Assembly: GCF_019458025.1 (NCBI RefSeq)
Contig: NZ_JAHZUY010000011.1
Coordinates: forward strand, 33,669 to 97,668
Origin: Caldovatus aquaticus
GTDB taxonomy: Bacteria; Pseudomonadota; Alphaproteobacteria; Acetobacterales; Acetobacteraceae
Length of the DNA: 64,000 nt
Direction: 5' to 3'
Position numbers and translations under genes: made by a program. Under the pieces are notes generated by a model that saw only the letters and a program-made list of their open reading frames with translations, searched no databases and had not been told where the DNA came from. Shown here one piece after another: positions 1-8,638 of the stretch; position 1 is the stretch's first letter, and each line of letters opens with the position of its first letter.

Positions 1-436
1 CCCCCATGCCCTGGGCGATCTGGTCGAAGCCGGGCCGCCGGGCGTAGGGCCCGTCCTGGCCGAAGCCGGAGATCGAGGCTAGGATGATGCGGGGGTTGAC
101 CGCGGCGAGGTCCTCGTAGGCGATGCCGAGGCGGTGCTTCACGTCCGGCCGGTAGTTCTCCACCACCACGTCGGCCTGCGCCACCATGCGCTTGAAGGCG
201 GCGAGCCCGTCCGGGTGCTTGAGGTTCAGCGTGATGCCGCGCTTGTTGCGGTGGACGTGCTGGAAGTCCGGGCCGTGGCGCTCGCCGCCCAGGCCCTTGC
301 CGGTGTCCACCTCCTCCGGCGCCTCGATCTTGATGACGTTGGCGCCCCAGTCGGCGAGCTGGCGCACCGCGGTCGGCCCGGCGCGGACCCGGGTGAGGTC
401 GAGCACGGTGAAGCGGGCGAGCGGCAGCATGGGCAT
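1..436 (-). CDS. CaiB/BaiF family CoA transferase (N-terminal part, cut by window edge)
   Basis: Family III CoA transferases move CoA between carboxylic acids through an aspartyl-CoA thioester. The visible 145 residues are the N-terminal half of the Rossmann-like domain: LDLTRVRAGPTAVRQLADWG, then VIKIEAPEE, NKRGITLNLKHPDG, VVENYRPDV and SGFGQDGPYA, all typical of the family. The catalytic Asp lies beyond the left edge and is not seen. The ATG at 436 is preceded by a strong GGGAGGAGG ribosome site, so it is preferred over the in-frame ATG at 430. It is divergent from the crotonase at 542 with about 105 bases between, so the two may share a control region and act on the same acyl-CoA. Substrate unknown. 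Confidence 0.88.
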   Translation of the reverse strand, partial: MPMLPLARFTVLDLTRVRAGPTAVRQLADWGANVIKIEAPEEVDTGKGLGGERHGPDFQHVHRNKRGITLNLKHPDGLAAFKRMVAQADVVVENYRPDVKHRLGIAYEDLAAVNPRIILASISGFGQDGPYARRPGFDQIAQGMG

Positions 437-541
437 CGGTCCTCCTCCCGTCTCCTGTTGGCACCGGCCGGGGCGGCCGGCAAGCCTTGACGGGGCGGGG
501 CCGCACGGCCACCACTCCCGGGCCAGGCGGGGAGGAAGCGC

Positions 542-1318
542 ATGGACGAACTGCTCTACGAGGTCAGCGACGGCATCGCCACGGCGACGCTCAACCGGCC
601 GCAGGCGCGCAACGCCCTCACCTTCCCGATGTACGAGCGCCTCGCGGAGATCGCGCAGCGGATCGCCGACGACCCGGCGGTGCGGGTGCTGATCGTCACC
701 GGCGCCGGCGGCAAGGCCTTCGCCGCCGGCACCGACATCGGCGAGTTCCGCGCCTTCCGCACCGCCGAGGACGCCCTCGCCTACGAGGCGCGGGTGGACC
801 GGGTGCTGACGGCGCTGGAGCGCTGCCCGAAGCCGACCATCGCCGCGCTCGCCGGCGCCTGCACCGGCGGCGGGGCGGCGATCGCCGCCGTGTGCGACCT
901 GCGCCTCGCCGCCGCCAACCTGCGCTTCGGCTTCCCGATCGCGAAGACGCTCGGCAACTGCCTCTCGATGGCGAACTACGCGCGCCTCGCCGCCCTGATC
1001 GGCCCCGCGCGCGTGCTCGACCTGATCTACACCGCCCGCCTCGTCGAGGCCGAGGAGGCGAAGGCGATCGGCCTCGTCTCCGAGGTCCTGCCCACGCCCG
1101 AGGCGCTGGCCGAGCGCGCGCGCGCGCTCGCCCGCACCGTCGCCTCCCACGCACCGCTGACGCTGCGCGCGACCAAGGAGGCGATGCGCCGGCTGCGCGA
1201 GGCGGCGCGCAACGTCCCCGGCGACGACCTGGTGACGATGTGCTTCACCAGCGCCGACTTCCGGGAAGGCGTCGAATCCTTCCTCGCCCGCCGCCCGGCC
1301 GTCTGGCAGGGCCGCTGA
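542..1318 (+). CDS. Enoyl-CoA hydratase/isomerase (crotonase) family protein
   Basis: A 258-residue crotonase-fold protein of normal length, probably acting on acyl-CoA thioesters in the cytoplasm. The first oxyanion-hole segment is AGGKAFAAGTDIGEF and the second is the CTGGGAAIAAVCDLRLA stretch, followed by GFPIAKTLGNC. The two catalytic Glu residues of classical enoyl-CoA hydratase are not both evident, so hydratase, isomerase or hydrolase activity is open. The ATG at 542 sits behind GGGGAGGAAG. It heads a rightward run with two Bug binding proteins, and lies divergent from a CoA transferase, suggesting uptake and CoA-dependent breakdown of an organic acid (inference). Confidence 0.88.
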   Translation: MDELLYEVSDGIATATLNRPQARNALTFPMYERLAEIAQRIADDPAVRVLIVTGAGGKAFAAGTDIGEFRAFRTAEDALAYEARVDRVLTALERCPKPTIAALAGACTGGGAAIAAVCDLRLAAANLRFGFPIAKTLGNCLSMANYARLAALIGPARVLDLIYTARLVEAEEAKAIGLVSEVLPTPEALAERARALARTVASHAPLTLRATKEAMRRLREAARNVPGDDLVTMCFTSADFREGVESFLARRPAVWQGR

Positions 1319-1335
1319 GACCGCACGGAGCCGCC

Positions 1336-2313
1336 ATGTCCCTGCCCCGCCTCTCCCGCCGCGCCGCCCTCGGCGCCGCGCTGCTGCCCCTCGCCGCGCA
1401 GGCGCAGCCGGAGCGCTATCCGAGCCGCCCGATCACCCTGCTGGTCGGCTTCGCCCCCGGCGGCGGCACCGACATCATCTCGCGCTTCCTCGCCCCGGTC
1501 CTGCAGGAGGAGTTCGGCCAGCCGGTCACGGTGGAGAACCGGCCCGGCGCGAGCGGCACCATCGCCGCGACGGCGATCACCCGCGCGCGGCCGGACGGCT
1601 ACACCATGCTGATGACGACGGTGAGCGCCTCCGCCGTGGTGCCGCCGCAGATGCGCCCGCCGCCCTTCGACATCTACCGCGACCAGACGCCGGTCGTGCT
1701 CGCCGGCACCGTGCCGCTGGTCGCGGTGGTGCCCCCGAGTTCGCCGGCGCGCGACCTGCCCGGGCTGCTGGAGATCGCGCGCGCCCATCCCGGCAAGCTC
1801 AACTACTCCTCCTCCGGGGTCGCGACCCAGCAGCACCTCGCCGCCGAGCTGCTCTCGGCGGCGGCGGGCGTGCGCATGACCCACATCCCCTTCCGCGGCA
1901 CCGGCCAGGCGGTGAACGAGGTGCTCGCCGGGCGGATCGACATCGCGATCGACACGCTGCCGACCTACCTGCCGCACATCCGCGCCGGGCGGGTGCGCGC
2001 GCTGGCGGTGACGCTGCCCGCGCGGGTGGAGTGGCTGCCCGAGGTGCCGACCGTGGCCGAACTCGGCTTCCCCGGCTTCAGCGCCTCCGTCTGGTACATG
2101 GTGATGGGCCCGCCGGGCCTGCCGGAGCCGATCGTCGCGCGCTGGGTCGAGGCGGTGAACAAGGCCCTGGCCGTGCCGGAGATCCGCGCCCGCGTGCGGG
2201 AGGCGGGGTTCATCCCCGGCGGCGGCACCGCCGCCGACGCCGCCGCGCTGCTGCGCCGCGACGCCGAGCGCTACGCCGCGGCCATCCGTGACGCCGGCAT
2301 CCGCCTGGATTAG
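1336..2313 (+). CDS. Bug/TctC family tripartite tricarboxylate transporter substrate-binding protein
   Basis: A 325-residue periplasmic solute-binding protein. A twin-arginine-like signal (SRRAALGAALLPLAAQAQ) ends near residue 23. Next come the family hallmarks: YPSRPITLLVGFAPGGGTD near the N-terminus, VENRPGASGT, the ligand-loop region PFRGTGQAVNEVLAGRID, and RVRALAVT with PEVPTVAELG. Members bind carboxylates or similar small organic ligands for TctAB permeases or for sensing. No tctA or tctB gene is adjacent, the usual orphan situation in this family. It starts 17 bases after the crotonase stop, so the two are probably co-transcribed. Ligand cannot be predicted. Confidence 0.9.
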   Translation: MSLPRLSRRAALGAALLPLAAQAQPERYPSRPITLLVGFAPGGGTDIISRFLAPVLQEEFGQPVTVENRPGASGTIAATAITRARPDGYTMLMTTVSASAVVPPQMRPPPFDIYRDQTPVVLAGTVPLVAVVPPSSPARDLPGLLEIARAHPGKLNYSSSGVATQQHLAAELLSAAAGVRMTHIPFRGTGQAVNEVLAGRIDIAIDTLPTYLPHIRAGRVRALAVTLPARVEWLPEVPTVAELGFPGFSASVWYMVMGPPGLPEPIVARWVEAVNKALAVPEIRARVREAGFIPGGGTAADAAALLRRDAERYAAAIRDAGIRLD

Positions 2314-2394
2314 CCTCCCCCGGCGCGCCGGACGCGCCGCGGCCAGCCGGGGCGCGCGACCGGCCGGCGCGGCGCGGCGACCGGAGGAGGACGG

Positions 2395-3360
2395 ATGCGA
2401 CGGCGGCACCTGATCGTTGCGACGGGTCTCGCGGCCCGGGCGGCGCGCCGCGCGCCCGCGCGGGCGCAACCGGCGCGCTTTCCGTCCCGCCCGCTGCGCC
2501 TCGTCGTGCCCTTCGCCGCCGGCGGCATCGTCGACGTGGTCGCGTGCATCCTCGCCGATCCGCTCGCGCCCCGGCCCGGCCAGCCGGTGGCGGTGGAGAA
2601 CCTGCCCGGCGCGGGCAGCACCATCGGCGCGCGGGCCGTCGCCCGCGCCGCGGCGGACGGCCACACCCTGCTGCTGAACGGCGCGGCGCACGCGGTGATC
2701 CCCGCGCTCTATCCGGAGGCCGGCTTCGACGCGCTGGGCGACGTCACGCCGATCGCCCTGCGCGGCGACCAGAGCTTCCTCGTCTGCGTGCATCCGGGCG
2801 TGCCGGCGCGGGACGTCGCCTCCCTGCTCGCCTGGCTGCGCACGCGGCGCGGCGAGGCGACCTTCGCCACCGCCGGTGTCGGCCCCGCCTCGCACCTCGC
2901 GGGCGAGCTGCTGAAGCGGCTCGCCGGGGTGGAGTTCACCGTCGTGCCCTATCGCGGCACCCCGGCGGCGGTGACCGACCTCCTCGCCGGCCGCGTGGAC
3001 CTCATGATCGACAGCCAGACCCTGCTCGCGCCGCTCGCGCGCGAGGGCCGGGTGCGCGCGCTCGCCGTCACCACCGCGCGCCGCTCGCGCCTGCTGCCGG
3101 AGCTGCCGACGCTGGAGGAGGCGGGGGTCGCCGGCTACCGCGCCTCCTCCTGGCAGGCGCTCTACGGCCCGGCCGGGCTGCCGGCGGAGATCGTCGGCAC
3201 CCTCTCGCGCGCCGTCCTGCAGGCGCTCGAGGAGCCGGAGGCGCAGCGCCGCTTCGCGGAGGCCGGCGTGGACCCGCTGCCGGGCGATCCCGCCCACCTG
3301 CGCGCGGAGACGGGGAAGTCGACGCCGATCCTGCGCGCCACGGGGGCGCGCCCGGGCTGA
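2395..3360 (+). CDS. Bug/TctC family substrate-binding protein with poor signal peptide
   Basis: A 321-residue paralogue of the upstream gene: FPSRPLRLVVPFAAGGIVD, VENLPGAGSTIGA, VPYRGTPAAVTDLLAGRVD and VRALAVTTARRSRLLPELPT are all present. The start at 2395 follows a good GGAGGAGG site. The N-terminal signal is unusual: the stretch that should be hydrophobic (residues 9-25) is interrupted by four or five arginines. Another family position, usually followed by Leu-Gly-Gln, reads PRPGQP here. Export may be weak, or the gene may be at an early stage of decay. It is downstream of the first Bug gene by 81 bases and upstream of an MgtC/DUF4010 gene by 4. Confidence 0.85.
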   Translation: MRRRHLIVATGLAARAARRAPARAQPARFPSRPLRLVVPFAAGGIVDVVACILADPLAPRPGQPVAVENLPGAGSTIGARAVARAAADGHTLLLNGAAHAVIPALYPEAGFDALGDVTPIALRGDQSFLVCVHPGVPARDVASLLAWLRTRRGEATFATAGVGPASHLAGELLKRLAGVEFTVVPYRGTPAAVTDLLAGRVDLMIDSQTLLAPLAREGRVRALAVTTARRSRLLPELPTLEEAGVAGYRASSWQALYGPAGLPAEIVGTLSRAVLQALEEPEAQRRFAEAGVDPLPGDPAHLRAETGKSTPILRATGARPG

Positions 3361-3364
3361 GCCG

Positions 3365-4663
3365 GTGCCGGCCGACCACGAGCTGCTCTACCGGCTCGCC
3401 CTCGCGCTCGGCATCGGCCTGCTGGTCGGGGTCGAGCGCCATTGGCGCGAGCGCGAGGCGGAGGCGGGCCGGCGCACCGCCGGCCTGCGCACCTTCGGCC
3501 TGATCGGCCTGCTCGGCGGCCTCGCCGCGGCGCTGGCGCAGGCGGCCCGCGGCGGCGCCGAGGGAGTGCCGGCGGCGCTGCTGCTCGGCCTCCCTTTCCT
3601 CGGCCTTTCCGCGGCGCTGATCGTGTTCAAGCTGCGCGAGGCGATCGCCGAGCAGAGCTTCAGCGTCACCGGCGTCGTCGCCGCCCAGGCGGTGTTCGCC
3701 CTCGGCGCCCTCGCCGTGCTCGGCGATGCCGGCACCGCCGCCGCGGCGGCGGTGGCGACGACCGCGCTGCTCGCCAGCCGCGAGGTGCTGCACGCCTTCG
3801 TCCGGCGCCTGAGCTGGCCCGAGCTGCGCTCCGCCCTGCTGCTGCTGACGATGACGCTGGTCGCGCTGCCGCTGCTGCCCGACCGGCGCATCGCCGCCCT
3901 CTGGGGCCTCAACCCGGCGCGGGTGTGGCTGCTCGCGGTGATCCTCGCCGCCGTCTCCTTCCTCGGCTACGTGGCGGTGCGGCTGCTCGGCGCCGCCGCC
4001 GGGCGCCTGCTCGCCGGCGCCGCCGCCGGACTCGTCTCCTCGACCGCGGCGACGGTGACGAACGCCCGCCTCGCGCGCGGCGGGGAGCCGGCGGGGCCGC
4101 TGGTCGCGGGCGCGCTGGCGGCCGGCGCGGTGGCCTATGCGCGCACCGCCGCGCTCGCCCTCCTCGCCTCGCCGGCGATGGCGCGGCCGCTGCTCCCGGC
4201 CCTCGCCGCGGGGGCGCTGGTGCAGGCGGCGGCGGCGCTGCTCGCCGGGTGGCGGCGGGAGGAGCGCGCGGCGGCGGAAACGGGGCGCGGAGGGCTCGGC
4301 AACCCGTTCGAGTTCGGGGCGGTGCTGCGCCTCGCCGCCCTGCTCGCCGGCGTCGGCCTGCTCAGCGAATACGCCGCGGCGCGGTTCGGCGGCGTCGGCG
4401 CGGCGGCGGTGGCCGCGCTCTCCGGCCTCGCCGACGTGGACGCGGTGACGCTTTCCATGGCGGCGCTGACGGCGGCCGAGGCGCTGCCCGCCTCGCTCGC
4501 CGCGCTGGCGGTGGCGGTGGCGGTGGCGACCAACACCGTGGCGAAGATCGCCTATGCGCTGGCGCTCGGCGGGGCGGGCTTCGGCGGGCGCTTCGCCCTC
4601 GGCACCCTGGCCGGCCTCGCCGCCGGCGCGGCGGCGCTGTGGCTGCGGCCAGCCGGCGGGTGA
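3365..4663 (+). CDS. MgtC/SapB family membrane protein with DUF4010 domain
   Basis: A 432-residue polytopic inner-membrane protein. The N-terminal third has the MgtC-like signature (LALGIGLLVGVERHWRERE and RTFGLIGLLGGL); the rest is a DUF4010 set of hydrophobic helices including LVSSTAATVTNARLARG. About 12 transmembrane helices can be read. A GTG start at 3365 is 4 bases after the preceding stop, implying translational coupling. MgtC relatives affect magnesium homeostasis or ATP synthase control in pathogens, but the role of MgtC-DUF4010 fusions is not established. The link to the Bug genes may be only positional. Confidence 0.85.
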   Translation: MPADHELLYRLALALGIGLLVGVERHWREREAEAGRRTAGLRTFGLIGLLGGLAAALAQAARGGAEGVPAALLLGLPFLGLSAALIVFKLREAIAEQSFSVTGVVAAQAVFALGALAVLGDAGTAAAAAVATTALLASREVLHAFVRRLSWPELRSALLLLTMTLVALPLLPDRRIAALWGLNPARVWLLAVILAAVSFLGYVAVRLLGAAAGRLLAGAAAGLVSSTAATVTNARLARGGEPAGPLVAGALAAGAVAYARTAALALLASPAMARPLLPALAAGALVQAAAALLAGWRREERAAAETGRGGLGNPFEFGAVLRLAALLAGVGLLSEYAAARFGGVGAAAVAALSGLADVDAVTLSMAALTAAEALPASLAALAVAVAVATNTVAKIAYALALGGAGFGGRFALGTLAGLAAGAAALWLRPAGG

Positions 4664-4805
4664 GGCGGCACGCCCGGGCGGCCCCCCTGCAGCCGGCGAC
4701 ACGGAGAGCCGCGCCGCCGTCCCTCCCCCGCGCCGCCGGCGCCCGGCCGGCCGCGCGACGATGGCGCGGGACCTGCGCCCGCCGCGCCGCCGCCCGCGCC
4801 CGGCC

Positions 4806-6176
4806 CTACCCGGCCGCCGCCGGCGCCGCGCCGCGCAGCGGCACCGGGCCGGGCAGCGCGGCCCCGTGCCAGAGCTGCGCGAGCAGCGCCCGCGCCGGCT
4901 GCTCGCCGACCGCCGGCACCGAGAGCTCGAGGAACTTCTCGCTCAGATCCTCGTCCGAGAGCGGCGCGTCCGGATCGCCCTTGCGCGTCGGCTGGTGGTG
5001 GCGCAGCACGCGCCCGTCCTTGAGCCGGATCTCCACCCTGGCCGAGCGCCGCGCCGGGAAGGCGGCCTCGCACTCCGGGTCCACCTCGACGCGGATGCGC
5101 GGCATCAGCGCCCGCACCGCCGGGTCCCGGATCCGCGCCGGCTCGTAGGCGGCGAGGCGCACGCCGCCGTGCACCAGCATCGTCGCCGCGGTGAACTGCA
5201 CCGAGAAGCGGCATTCCTGCTCCGTCGCCGCCTCCGGCCGGTCGCAGATCTCCTTGGTGGCGCGGTAGCCGCCGACCAGCACGCCGTCCACCTCCTCCGC
5301 CGCGAAGCCGTGCGCGCGCTGCAGCGCGCGGATCGCGTCGAGCGCGGCGAAGATGTGGCCGCAGCAGCCGTGGTTCTTGAAGGTCATGTCGGCGATGGCG
5401 AAGGGCTGGCCGATGCCGGCGAGCGCCTGCTCCCACTTGCCGGTGTCCTCGCTGGTCGCGGCGGCGAAGCCGGCCGGGCCGTGCAGCACGTCGAGCGCGC
5501 CGGTGACGCCCTGCGCCGCCGCCAGCGCGGCGAGCGCGCCGGCCTCCGCGGCGTGGCCGGGGTGGAAGGGCTTGCTCATGCCCTCGCCGCGGAAGGCCTG
5601 CTGCAGCCCGCTCGCCATGGTCGCGGCGGTGGCGAGGGCGTGCGCCGTGCGCTCCGCGTCGCAACCGAGCAGCACCGCGACCGCGGCCGCGGCGCCGAAG
5701 GTCCCGACCGTGCCGGTGGTGTGCCAGAAGCGGTAGTGGCTCGGCTGCACGGCCCGGCCGATGCGGCAGGAGACCTCGTAGCCGGCGACCATCGCGCGCA
5801 GCAGCGCCGCCATGTCCGCGCCCCGCGCCTGCGCCGCGGCGAGCGCCGCGCCGATGGTCGGGCAGCCCGGATGATAGACGGCGTAGCGGTAGATGTCGTC
5901 GAACTCGACGATGTGGCTCGCGAGGCCGTTCATCAGCGCCGCGTGGCGCAGCGGCACGCGCCGGCCGGTGACGTAGCAGACCGCGCCGCCGCCGCCGCGC
6001 GTCTCGTCGGCGAGCGCCGCGGCGAGCAGCGTCGCCGGCGGGCGCGAGGCGCCGGCGAGCAGGGCGGCGAACCAGTCCACCAGCGCCCGGCGCGCGTGGC
6101 GCTCGAGATCGGGGGGCAGCGGCCGCGTGCGCCACCCGGCGGCATGGCCGGCGAGGACGAGGAGCGGGTTCTCCAT
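4806..6176 (-). CDS. MmgE/PrpD family protein
   Basis: A 456-residue cytoplasmic protein of the 2-methylcitrate dehydratase / cis-aconitate decarboxylase / iminodisuccinate epimerase fold. Seen: LVDWFAALLAGA, NGLASHIVEFDDIYR with the conserved Asp pair, HPGCPTIGAALAAAQ, ALATAATMASGLQQAFRGEG, KPFHPGHAAEAGALAA and FKNHGCCGHI. The ATG at 6176 was chosen because family alignment starts there (MENPLLVLAG); a longer in-frame start at 6227 would overlap the upstream gene. The stop of the D-2-hydroxyacid dehydrogenase lies 11 bases upstream, so this is the last gene of a leftward operon. It is not a clear PrpD orthologue; dehydratase or isomerase activity on a polycarboxylate is the best guess. Confidence 0.88.
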   Translation of the reverse strand: MENPLLVLAGHAAGWRTRPLPPDLERHARRALVDWFAALLAGASRPPATLLAAALADETRGGGGAVCYVTGRRVPLRHAALMNGLASHIVEFDDIYRYAVYHPGCPTIGAALAAAQARGADMAALLRAMVAGYEVSCRIGRAVQPSHYRFWHTTGTVGTFGAAAAVAVLLGCDAERTAHALATAATMASGLQQAFRGEGMSKPFHPGHAAEAGALAALAAAQGVTGALDVLHGPAGFAAATSEDTGKWEQALAGIGQPFAIADMTFKNHGCCGHIFAALDAIRALQRAHGFAAEEVDGVLVGGYRATKEICDRPEAATEQECRFSVQFTAATMLVHGGVRLAAYEPARIRDPAVRALMPRIRVEVDPECEAAFPARRSARVEIRLKDGRVLRHHQPTRKGDPDAPLSDEDLSEKFLELSVPAVGEQPARALLAQLWHGAALPGPVPLRGAAPAAAG

Positions 6177-6186
6177 CGCGGACCTG

Positions 6187-7161
6187 CTACGCGTTGCCGC
6201 GCAGCACCTCTTTGTTGACGACCACATCGGGATCGAGCCGCCCCTGGAAGAAGCTGATGATGCTCTCGGCGCAGGAGAGGCCCATGCGGCGCAGCCCCTC
6301 CTCCGTCGCCGCGGCGGAGTGCGGCGTCATGACCACGTTGGGCGCCTCGAGCAGCGGGCTCGAGGCGACCAGCGGCTCCTCCCGGAACACGTCGAGGCCG
6401 GCGCCGGCGACGTGGCCCGAGCGCAGCGCCGCGGCCAGCGCCGTCTCGTCCACCAGCGTGCCGCGCGCGGTGTTGACGAACACCGCGCCCGGCTTCATGG
6501 CGGCGAGGAAGGCCTTGTCCACCATGCCGCGCGTCTCGGCGTTGCTCGGGCAGTGGATGGTGACGATGTCGGCCTGGCCGAGCGCCTCGACGAGGTCGCG
6601 CACCGGCGTGAACCCCGCGCCCTTGATGGTGTTGGCGGGCACGTAGGGGTCGCGCACCAGCACCGTCATGCCGAAGGCGGCGCAGAGCCGCGCCACGCGC
6701 GCGCCGATGCGGCCGAAGCCGACCACCAGCGCCGTCCGGCCGGCAAGGTCGAAGCAGGGCAGCGCGTCGGTGGTGCCCCAGTCCAGCGCCCGGGTCTTGG
6801 CGTCGTAGGCCAGGGTGCGCCGGGCGAGGGTGAGCATCAGCATCAGCGCGTGCTCGGCCACCGAGACCGCGTTGGCGTCCGGCGTGACGGTGAGCGGGAT
6901 GCCCCGCTCGGTCAGCGCCGCGACGTCCACCGCGTCGTAGCCCACGCCGTGGCGGGCGCAGAGGCGCAGCATCGGGGCCCGGGCAAGGAAGGCGCGGTCT
7001 ATGCGCGTGGCGCGCACGATGATCGCCTCCGCCGTCGGCATCGCCTCGGCGAGCGTGGCATCGTTCACCTCGGCGAGCATGGTGACGCGGTAGCCGGGCT
7101 CGCCCTGCAGGCGGGCCATCGCCTCGGGGTGCAGCGGTCGCAGGCAGACAACGTGGGGCAT
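6187..7161 (-). CDS. D-isomer-specific 2-hydroxyacid dehydrogenase
   Basis: A 324-residue NAD-dependent dehydrogenase resembling phosphoglycerate dehydrogenase without the ACT domain. The nucleotide-binding motif is ALVVGFGRIGARVA, and the catalytic set is Arg in NTARGTLVDE, Glu in FREEP and His in TPHSAA. The start at 7161 gives the usual N-terminus (MPHVVCLRPL); upstream in-frame sequence does not resemble the family. It precedes the MmgE/PrpD gene and follows a broken Bug gene and a TPP-decarboxylase pair. A 2-hydroxyacid to 2-oxoacid step feeding the decarboxylase would fit the order of genes, as in sulfolactate or phosphonate routes, but the substrate is not known. Confidence 0.88.
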   Translation of the reverse strand: MPHVVCLRPLHPEAMARLQGEPGYRVTMLAEVNDATLAEAMPTAEAIIVRATRIDRAFLARAPMLRLCARHGVGYDAVDVAALTERGIPLTVTPDANAVSVAEHALMLMLTLARRTLAYDAKTRALDWGTTDALPCFDLAGRTALVVGFGRIGARVARLCAAFGMTVLVRDPYVPANTIKGAGFTPVRDLVEALGQADIVTIHCPSNAETRGMVDKAFLAAMKPGAVFVNTARGTLVDETALAAALRSGHVAGAGLDVFREEPLVASSPLLEAPNVVMTPHSAAATEEGLRRMGLSCAESIISFFQGRLDPDVVVNKEVLRGNA

Positions 7162-7180
7162 GACGGGTCCTTCGCCAGGC

Positions 7181-7349
7181 TCAGTCCGGGGCGGCGCCGG
7201 CGACGCGCACCAGCTCGCCCCATTTCGGGATCTCGGTCTCGATGAAGCGGGCGAACTCCTCCGGCGGCGGCGATGGCGCCGCCCGCCCCCGGCCGGCTGC
7301 CGCGCGGCATCGCGGCGCGCGCGACAGCGGCGAGCAGGCGGCGGTCCAT
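7181..7349 (-). pseudogene. Remnant of a Bug/TctC substrate-binding protein gene
   Basis: The ATG at 7349 has a strong GGAGGGAGGAG site and begins a signal-like N-terminus (MDRRLLAAVARAA). Within about 90 bases the sequence becomes the last 25 residues of a Bug protein (PEEFARFIETEIPKWGELV then RVAGA), ending with a stop at 7181. The N- and C-terminal parts are in different frames, and the roughly 270 codons between are missing. A large internal deletion therefore left only the ends of the gene. It lies between the TPP pair and the hydroxyacid dehydrogenase, showing that the original operon included its own binding protein. Confidence 0.7.
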
Positions 7350-7399
7350 GCGTCTCCTCCCTCCTTCCTGCGCAGGGGGCGCTGCACGCCGCCCGCGCG

Positions 7400-8002
7400 C
7401 TAGAGCTGGTGGTGCGCCGCCGGGCCCAGCACCGCCTCGCGGAAGCGCGCCTGCAGATAGGCCCCCTCGCGCGGCGGCAGAACGAGCGGCAGGCTCGCCG
7501 CGTCCACCTTCGCCACGGCGAAGAGCGGGCCCTCGCCCGCATGGACCGCCGCGCGCAGCGCCGGCACCTCCTCCGGCCGCGTCACCAGCATGGTGCGCGG
7601 GAAGCCCGCCGCCCGCGCCATGCCGACGAGGTCGACGCCGTACTTGGTGTGCGTCTCCTGCATCCCGGTCTCGCCGTAGTGCTCGTTGTCCTGCACCACG
7701 ATCGAGAGGTTGGGCGGCCGGCGCACCGCGATGGTGGCGAGGGCGCCGAGGCCCATCAGCATCTCGCCGTCGCCGGTGATGACCAGCACCTTGCGCGCCG
7801 GCTGGGCGAGGGCGAGGCCGAGGCCGATCATCGCCGCGCCGCCCATGCCGCCCCAGAGCGGGAAGTTCTCCGCGCAATCGCCGACCGCGGTGATGTCCCA
7901 CGCCGGCGCGCCGAGCCCCGCGACCACCAGAAGGCCGCCGCGGTCGGCGAGGAGCGCGCGGCAGAGTTCGCGCCGGTCGAGCTTGCCCGAAGCCGCGAGC
8001 AT
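7400..8002 (-). CDS. TPP-dependent decarboxylase-like beta subunit (ComE-like)
   Basis: A 200-residue C-terminal-type thiamine pyrophosphate domain. The TPP/Mg motif begins GDGEMLMGLGALATIAV and ends at VVQDN, the GDG-N(25-27)-N spacing of the family; GGMGGAAMIGLGLALA precedes it. Split pairs of this kind include sulfopyruvate decarboxylase ComDE, and they resemble phosphonopyruvate decarboxylase. It starts 6 bases after the alpha gene stop, so both should be made together. A second, homologous pair lies at 22226-23396. A 2-oxoacid substrate is likely; the identity is unknown. Confidence 0.85.
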   Translation of the reverse strand: MLAASGKLDRRELCRALLADRGGLLVVAGLGAPAWDITAVGDCAENFPLWGGMGGAAMIGLGLALAQPARKVLVITGDGEMLMGLGALATIAVRRPPNLSIVVQDNEHYGETGMQETHTKYGVDLVGMARAAGFPRTMLVTRPEEVPALRAAVHAGEGPLFAVAKVDAASLPLVLPPREGAYLQARFREAVLGPAAHHQL

Positions 8003-8008
8003 CGCGTC

Positions 8009-8560
8009 TCAGTCCTTTCCGAAGGTCTTGGCGCCGATCACGCGCTGGCCGATCAGCGTCGCGGCCGGACGGAAGGTGTTGAAGGCGAGGCGGATCGTCG
8101 CGTCCGCGGTCGGCACCACGTCCTCCGGCCGGTCGGCGCGGCGCACCAGCGCGCCGATCGCCTCGAGCACCGCCTGGGTGGCGCTGCCCATCGGCACCTG
8201 GGCCGGGTTGAACTCGCCGAAGTCGCCGCGCATGGTGACGAGCATCGGCATCGGCGTGCGATGCGTGATGCCGAGCGAGAGCATGTTGATGCAGTTGCCC
8301 ACGCCGGAGCTCTGCATCAGCAGCACGCCCTTCTCGCCGCCGAGCCAGGCGCCCTGGAGCAGGGCGATCCCCTCCTCCTCGGTGGTGAGTGGGACGACCT
8401 TCATCTCGGCGTCGGCGAGGCAGCGGCGGATCAGGCGCGCGTGGCCCGCATCCGGCACCACCGCCACCTGGCGGATGCCGTGCGTCCTCAGCAGGTCGTA
8501 GAGCCGGTCGGGCCAGTCGGCGGCCGCCTCCGGCCGGGATTCGGGGGGATGTCGGTCCAT
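8009..8560 (-). CDS. TPP-dependent decarboxylase-like alpha subunit (ComD-like)
   Basis: A 183-residue pyrimidine-binding TPP domain. It has VPDAGHARLIRRCLA, the PLTTEEEG segment holding the Glu expected to activate the TPP ring, LLMQSSGVGNCINMLSL, and MRGDFGEFNPAQVPMG. Paired with the beta subunit downstream it would form an alpha2beta2 or larger decarboxylase active site at the subunit interface. The ATG at 8560 follows GCGAGGAGAGG. The C-terminus (VIGAKTFGKD) matches the end of the second alpha subunit at 22872, showing paralogy. An SDR gene lies 78 bases upstream, plausibly for reducing the aldehyde product. Confidence 0.84.
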   Translation of the reverse strand: MDRHPPESRPEAAADWPDRLYDLLRTHGIRQVAVVPDAGHARLIRRCLADAEMKVVPLTTEEEGIALLQGAWLGGEKGVLLMQSSGVGNCINMLSLGITHRTPMPMLVTMRGDFGEFNPAQVPMGSATQAVLEAIGALVRRADRPEDVVPTADATIRLAFNTFRPAATLIGQRVIGAKTFGKD

Positions 8561-8638
8561 GCCTCTCCTCGCGTCTCGCGCGCAGCATCGGGCGGGACGC
8601 GGGTCCTGGCAAGGAGGGACGCGCCGCGCGGCCGCGCC

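Noticed and set aside
487..515. TTGACG as a -35 element for the first crotonase
   Set aside because: At 16-18 bases downstream there is only GC-rich sequence (CACCAC), with no -10 candidate.
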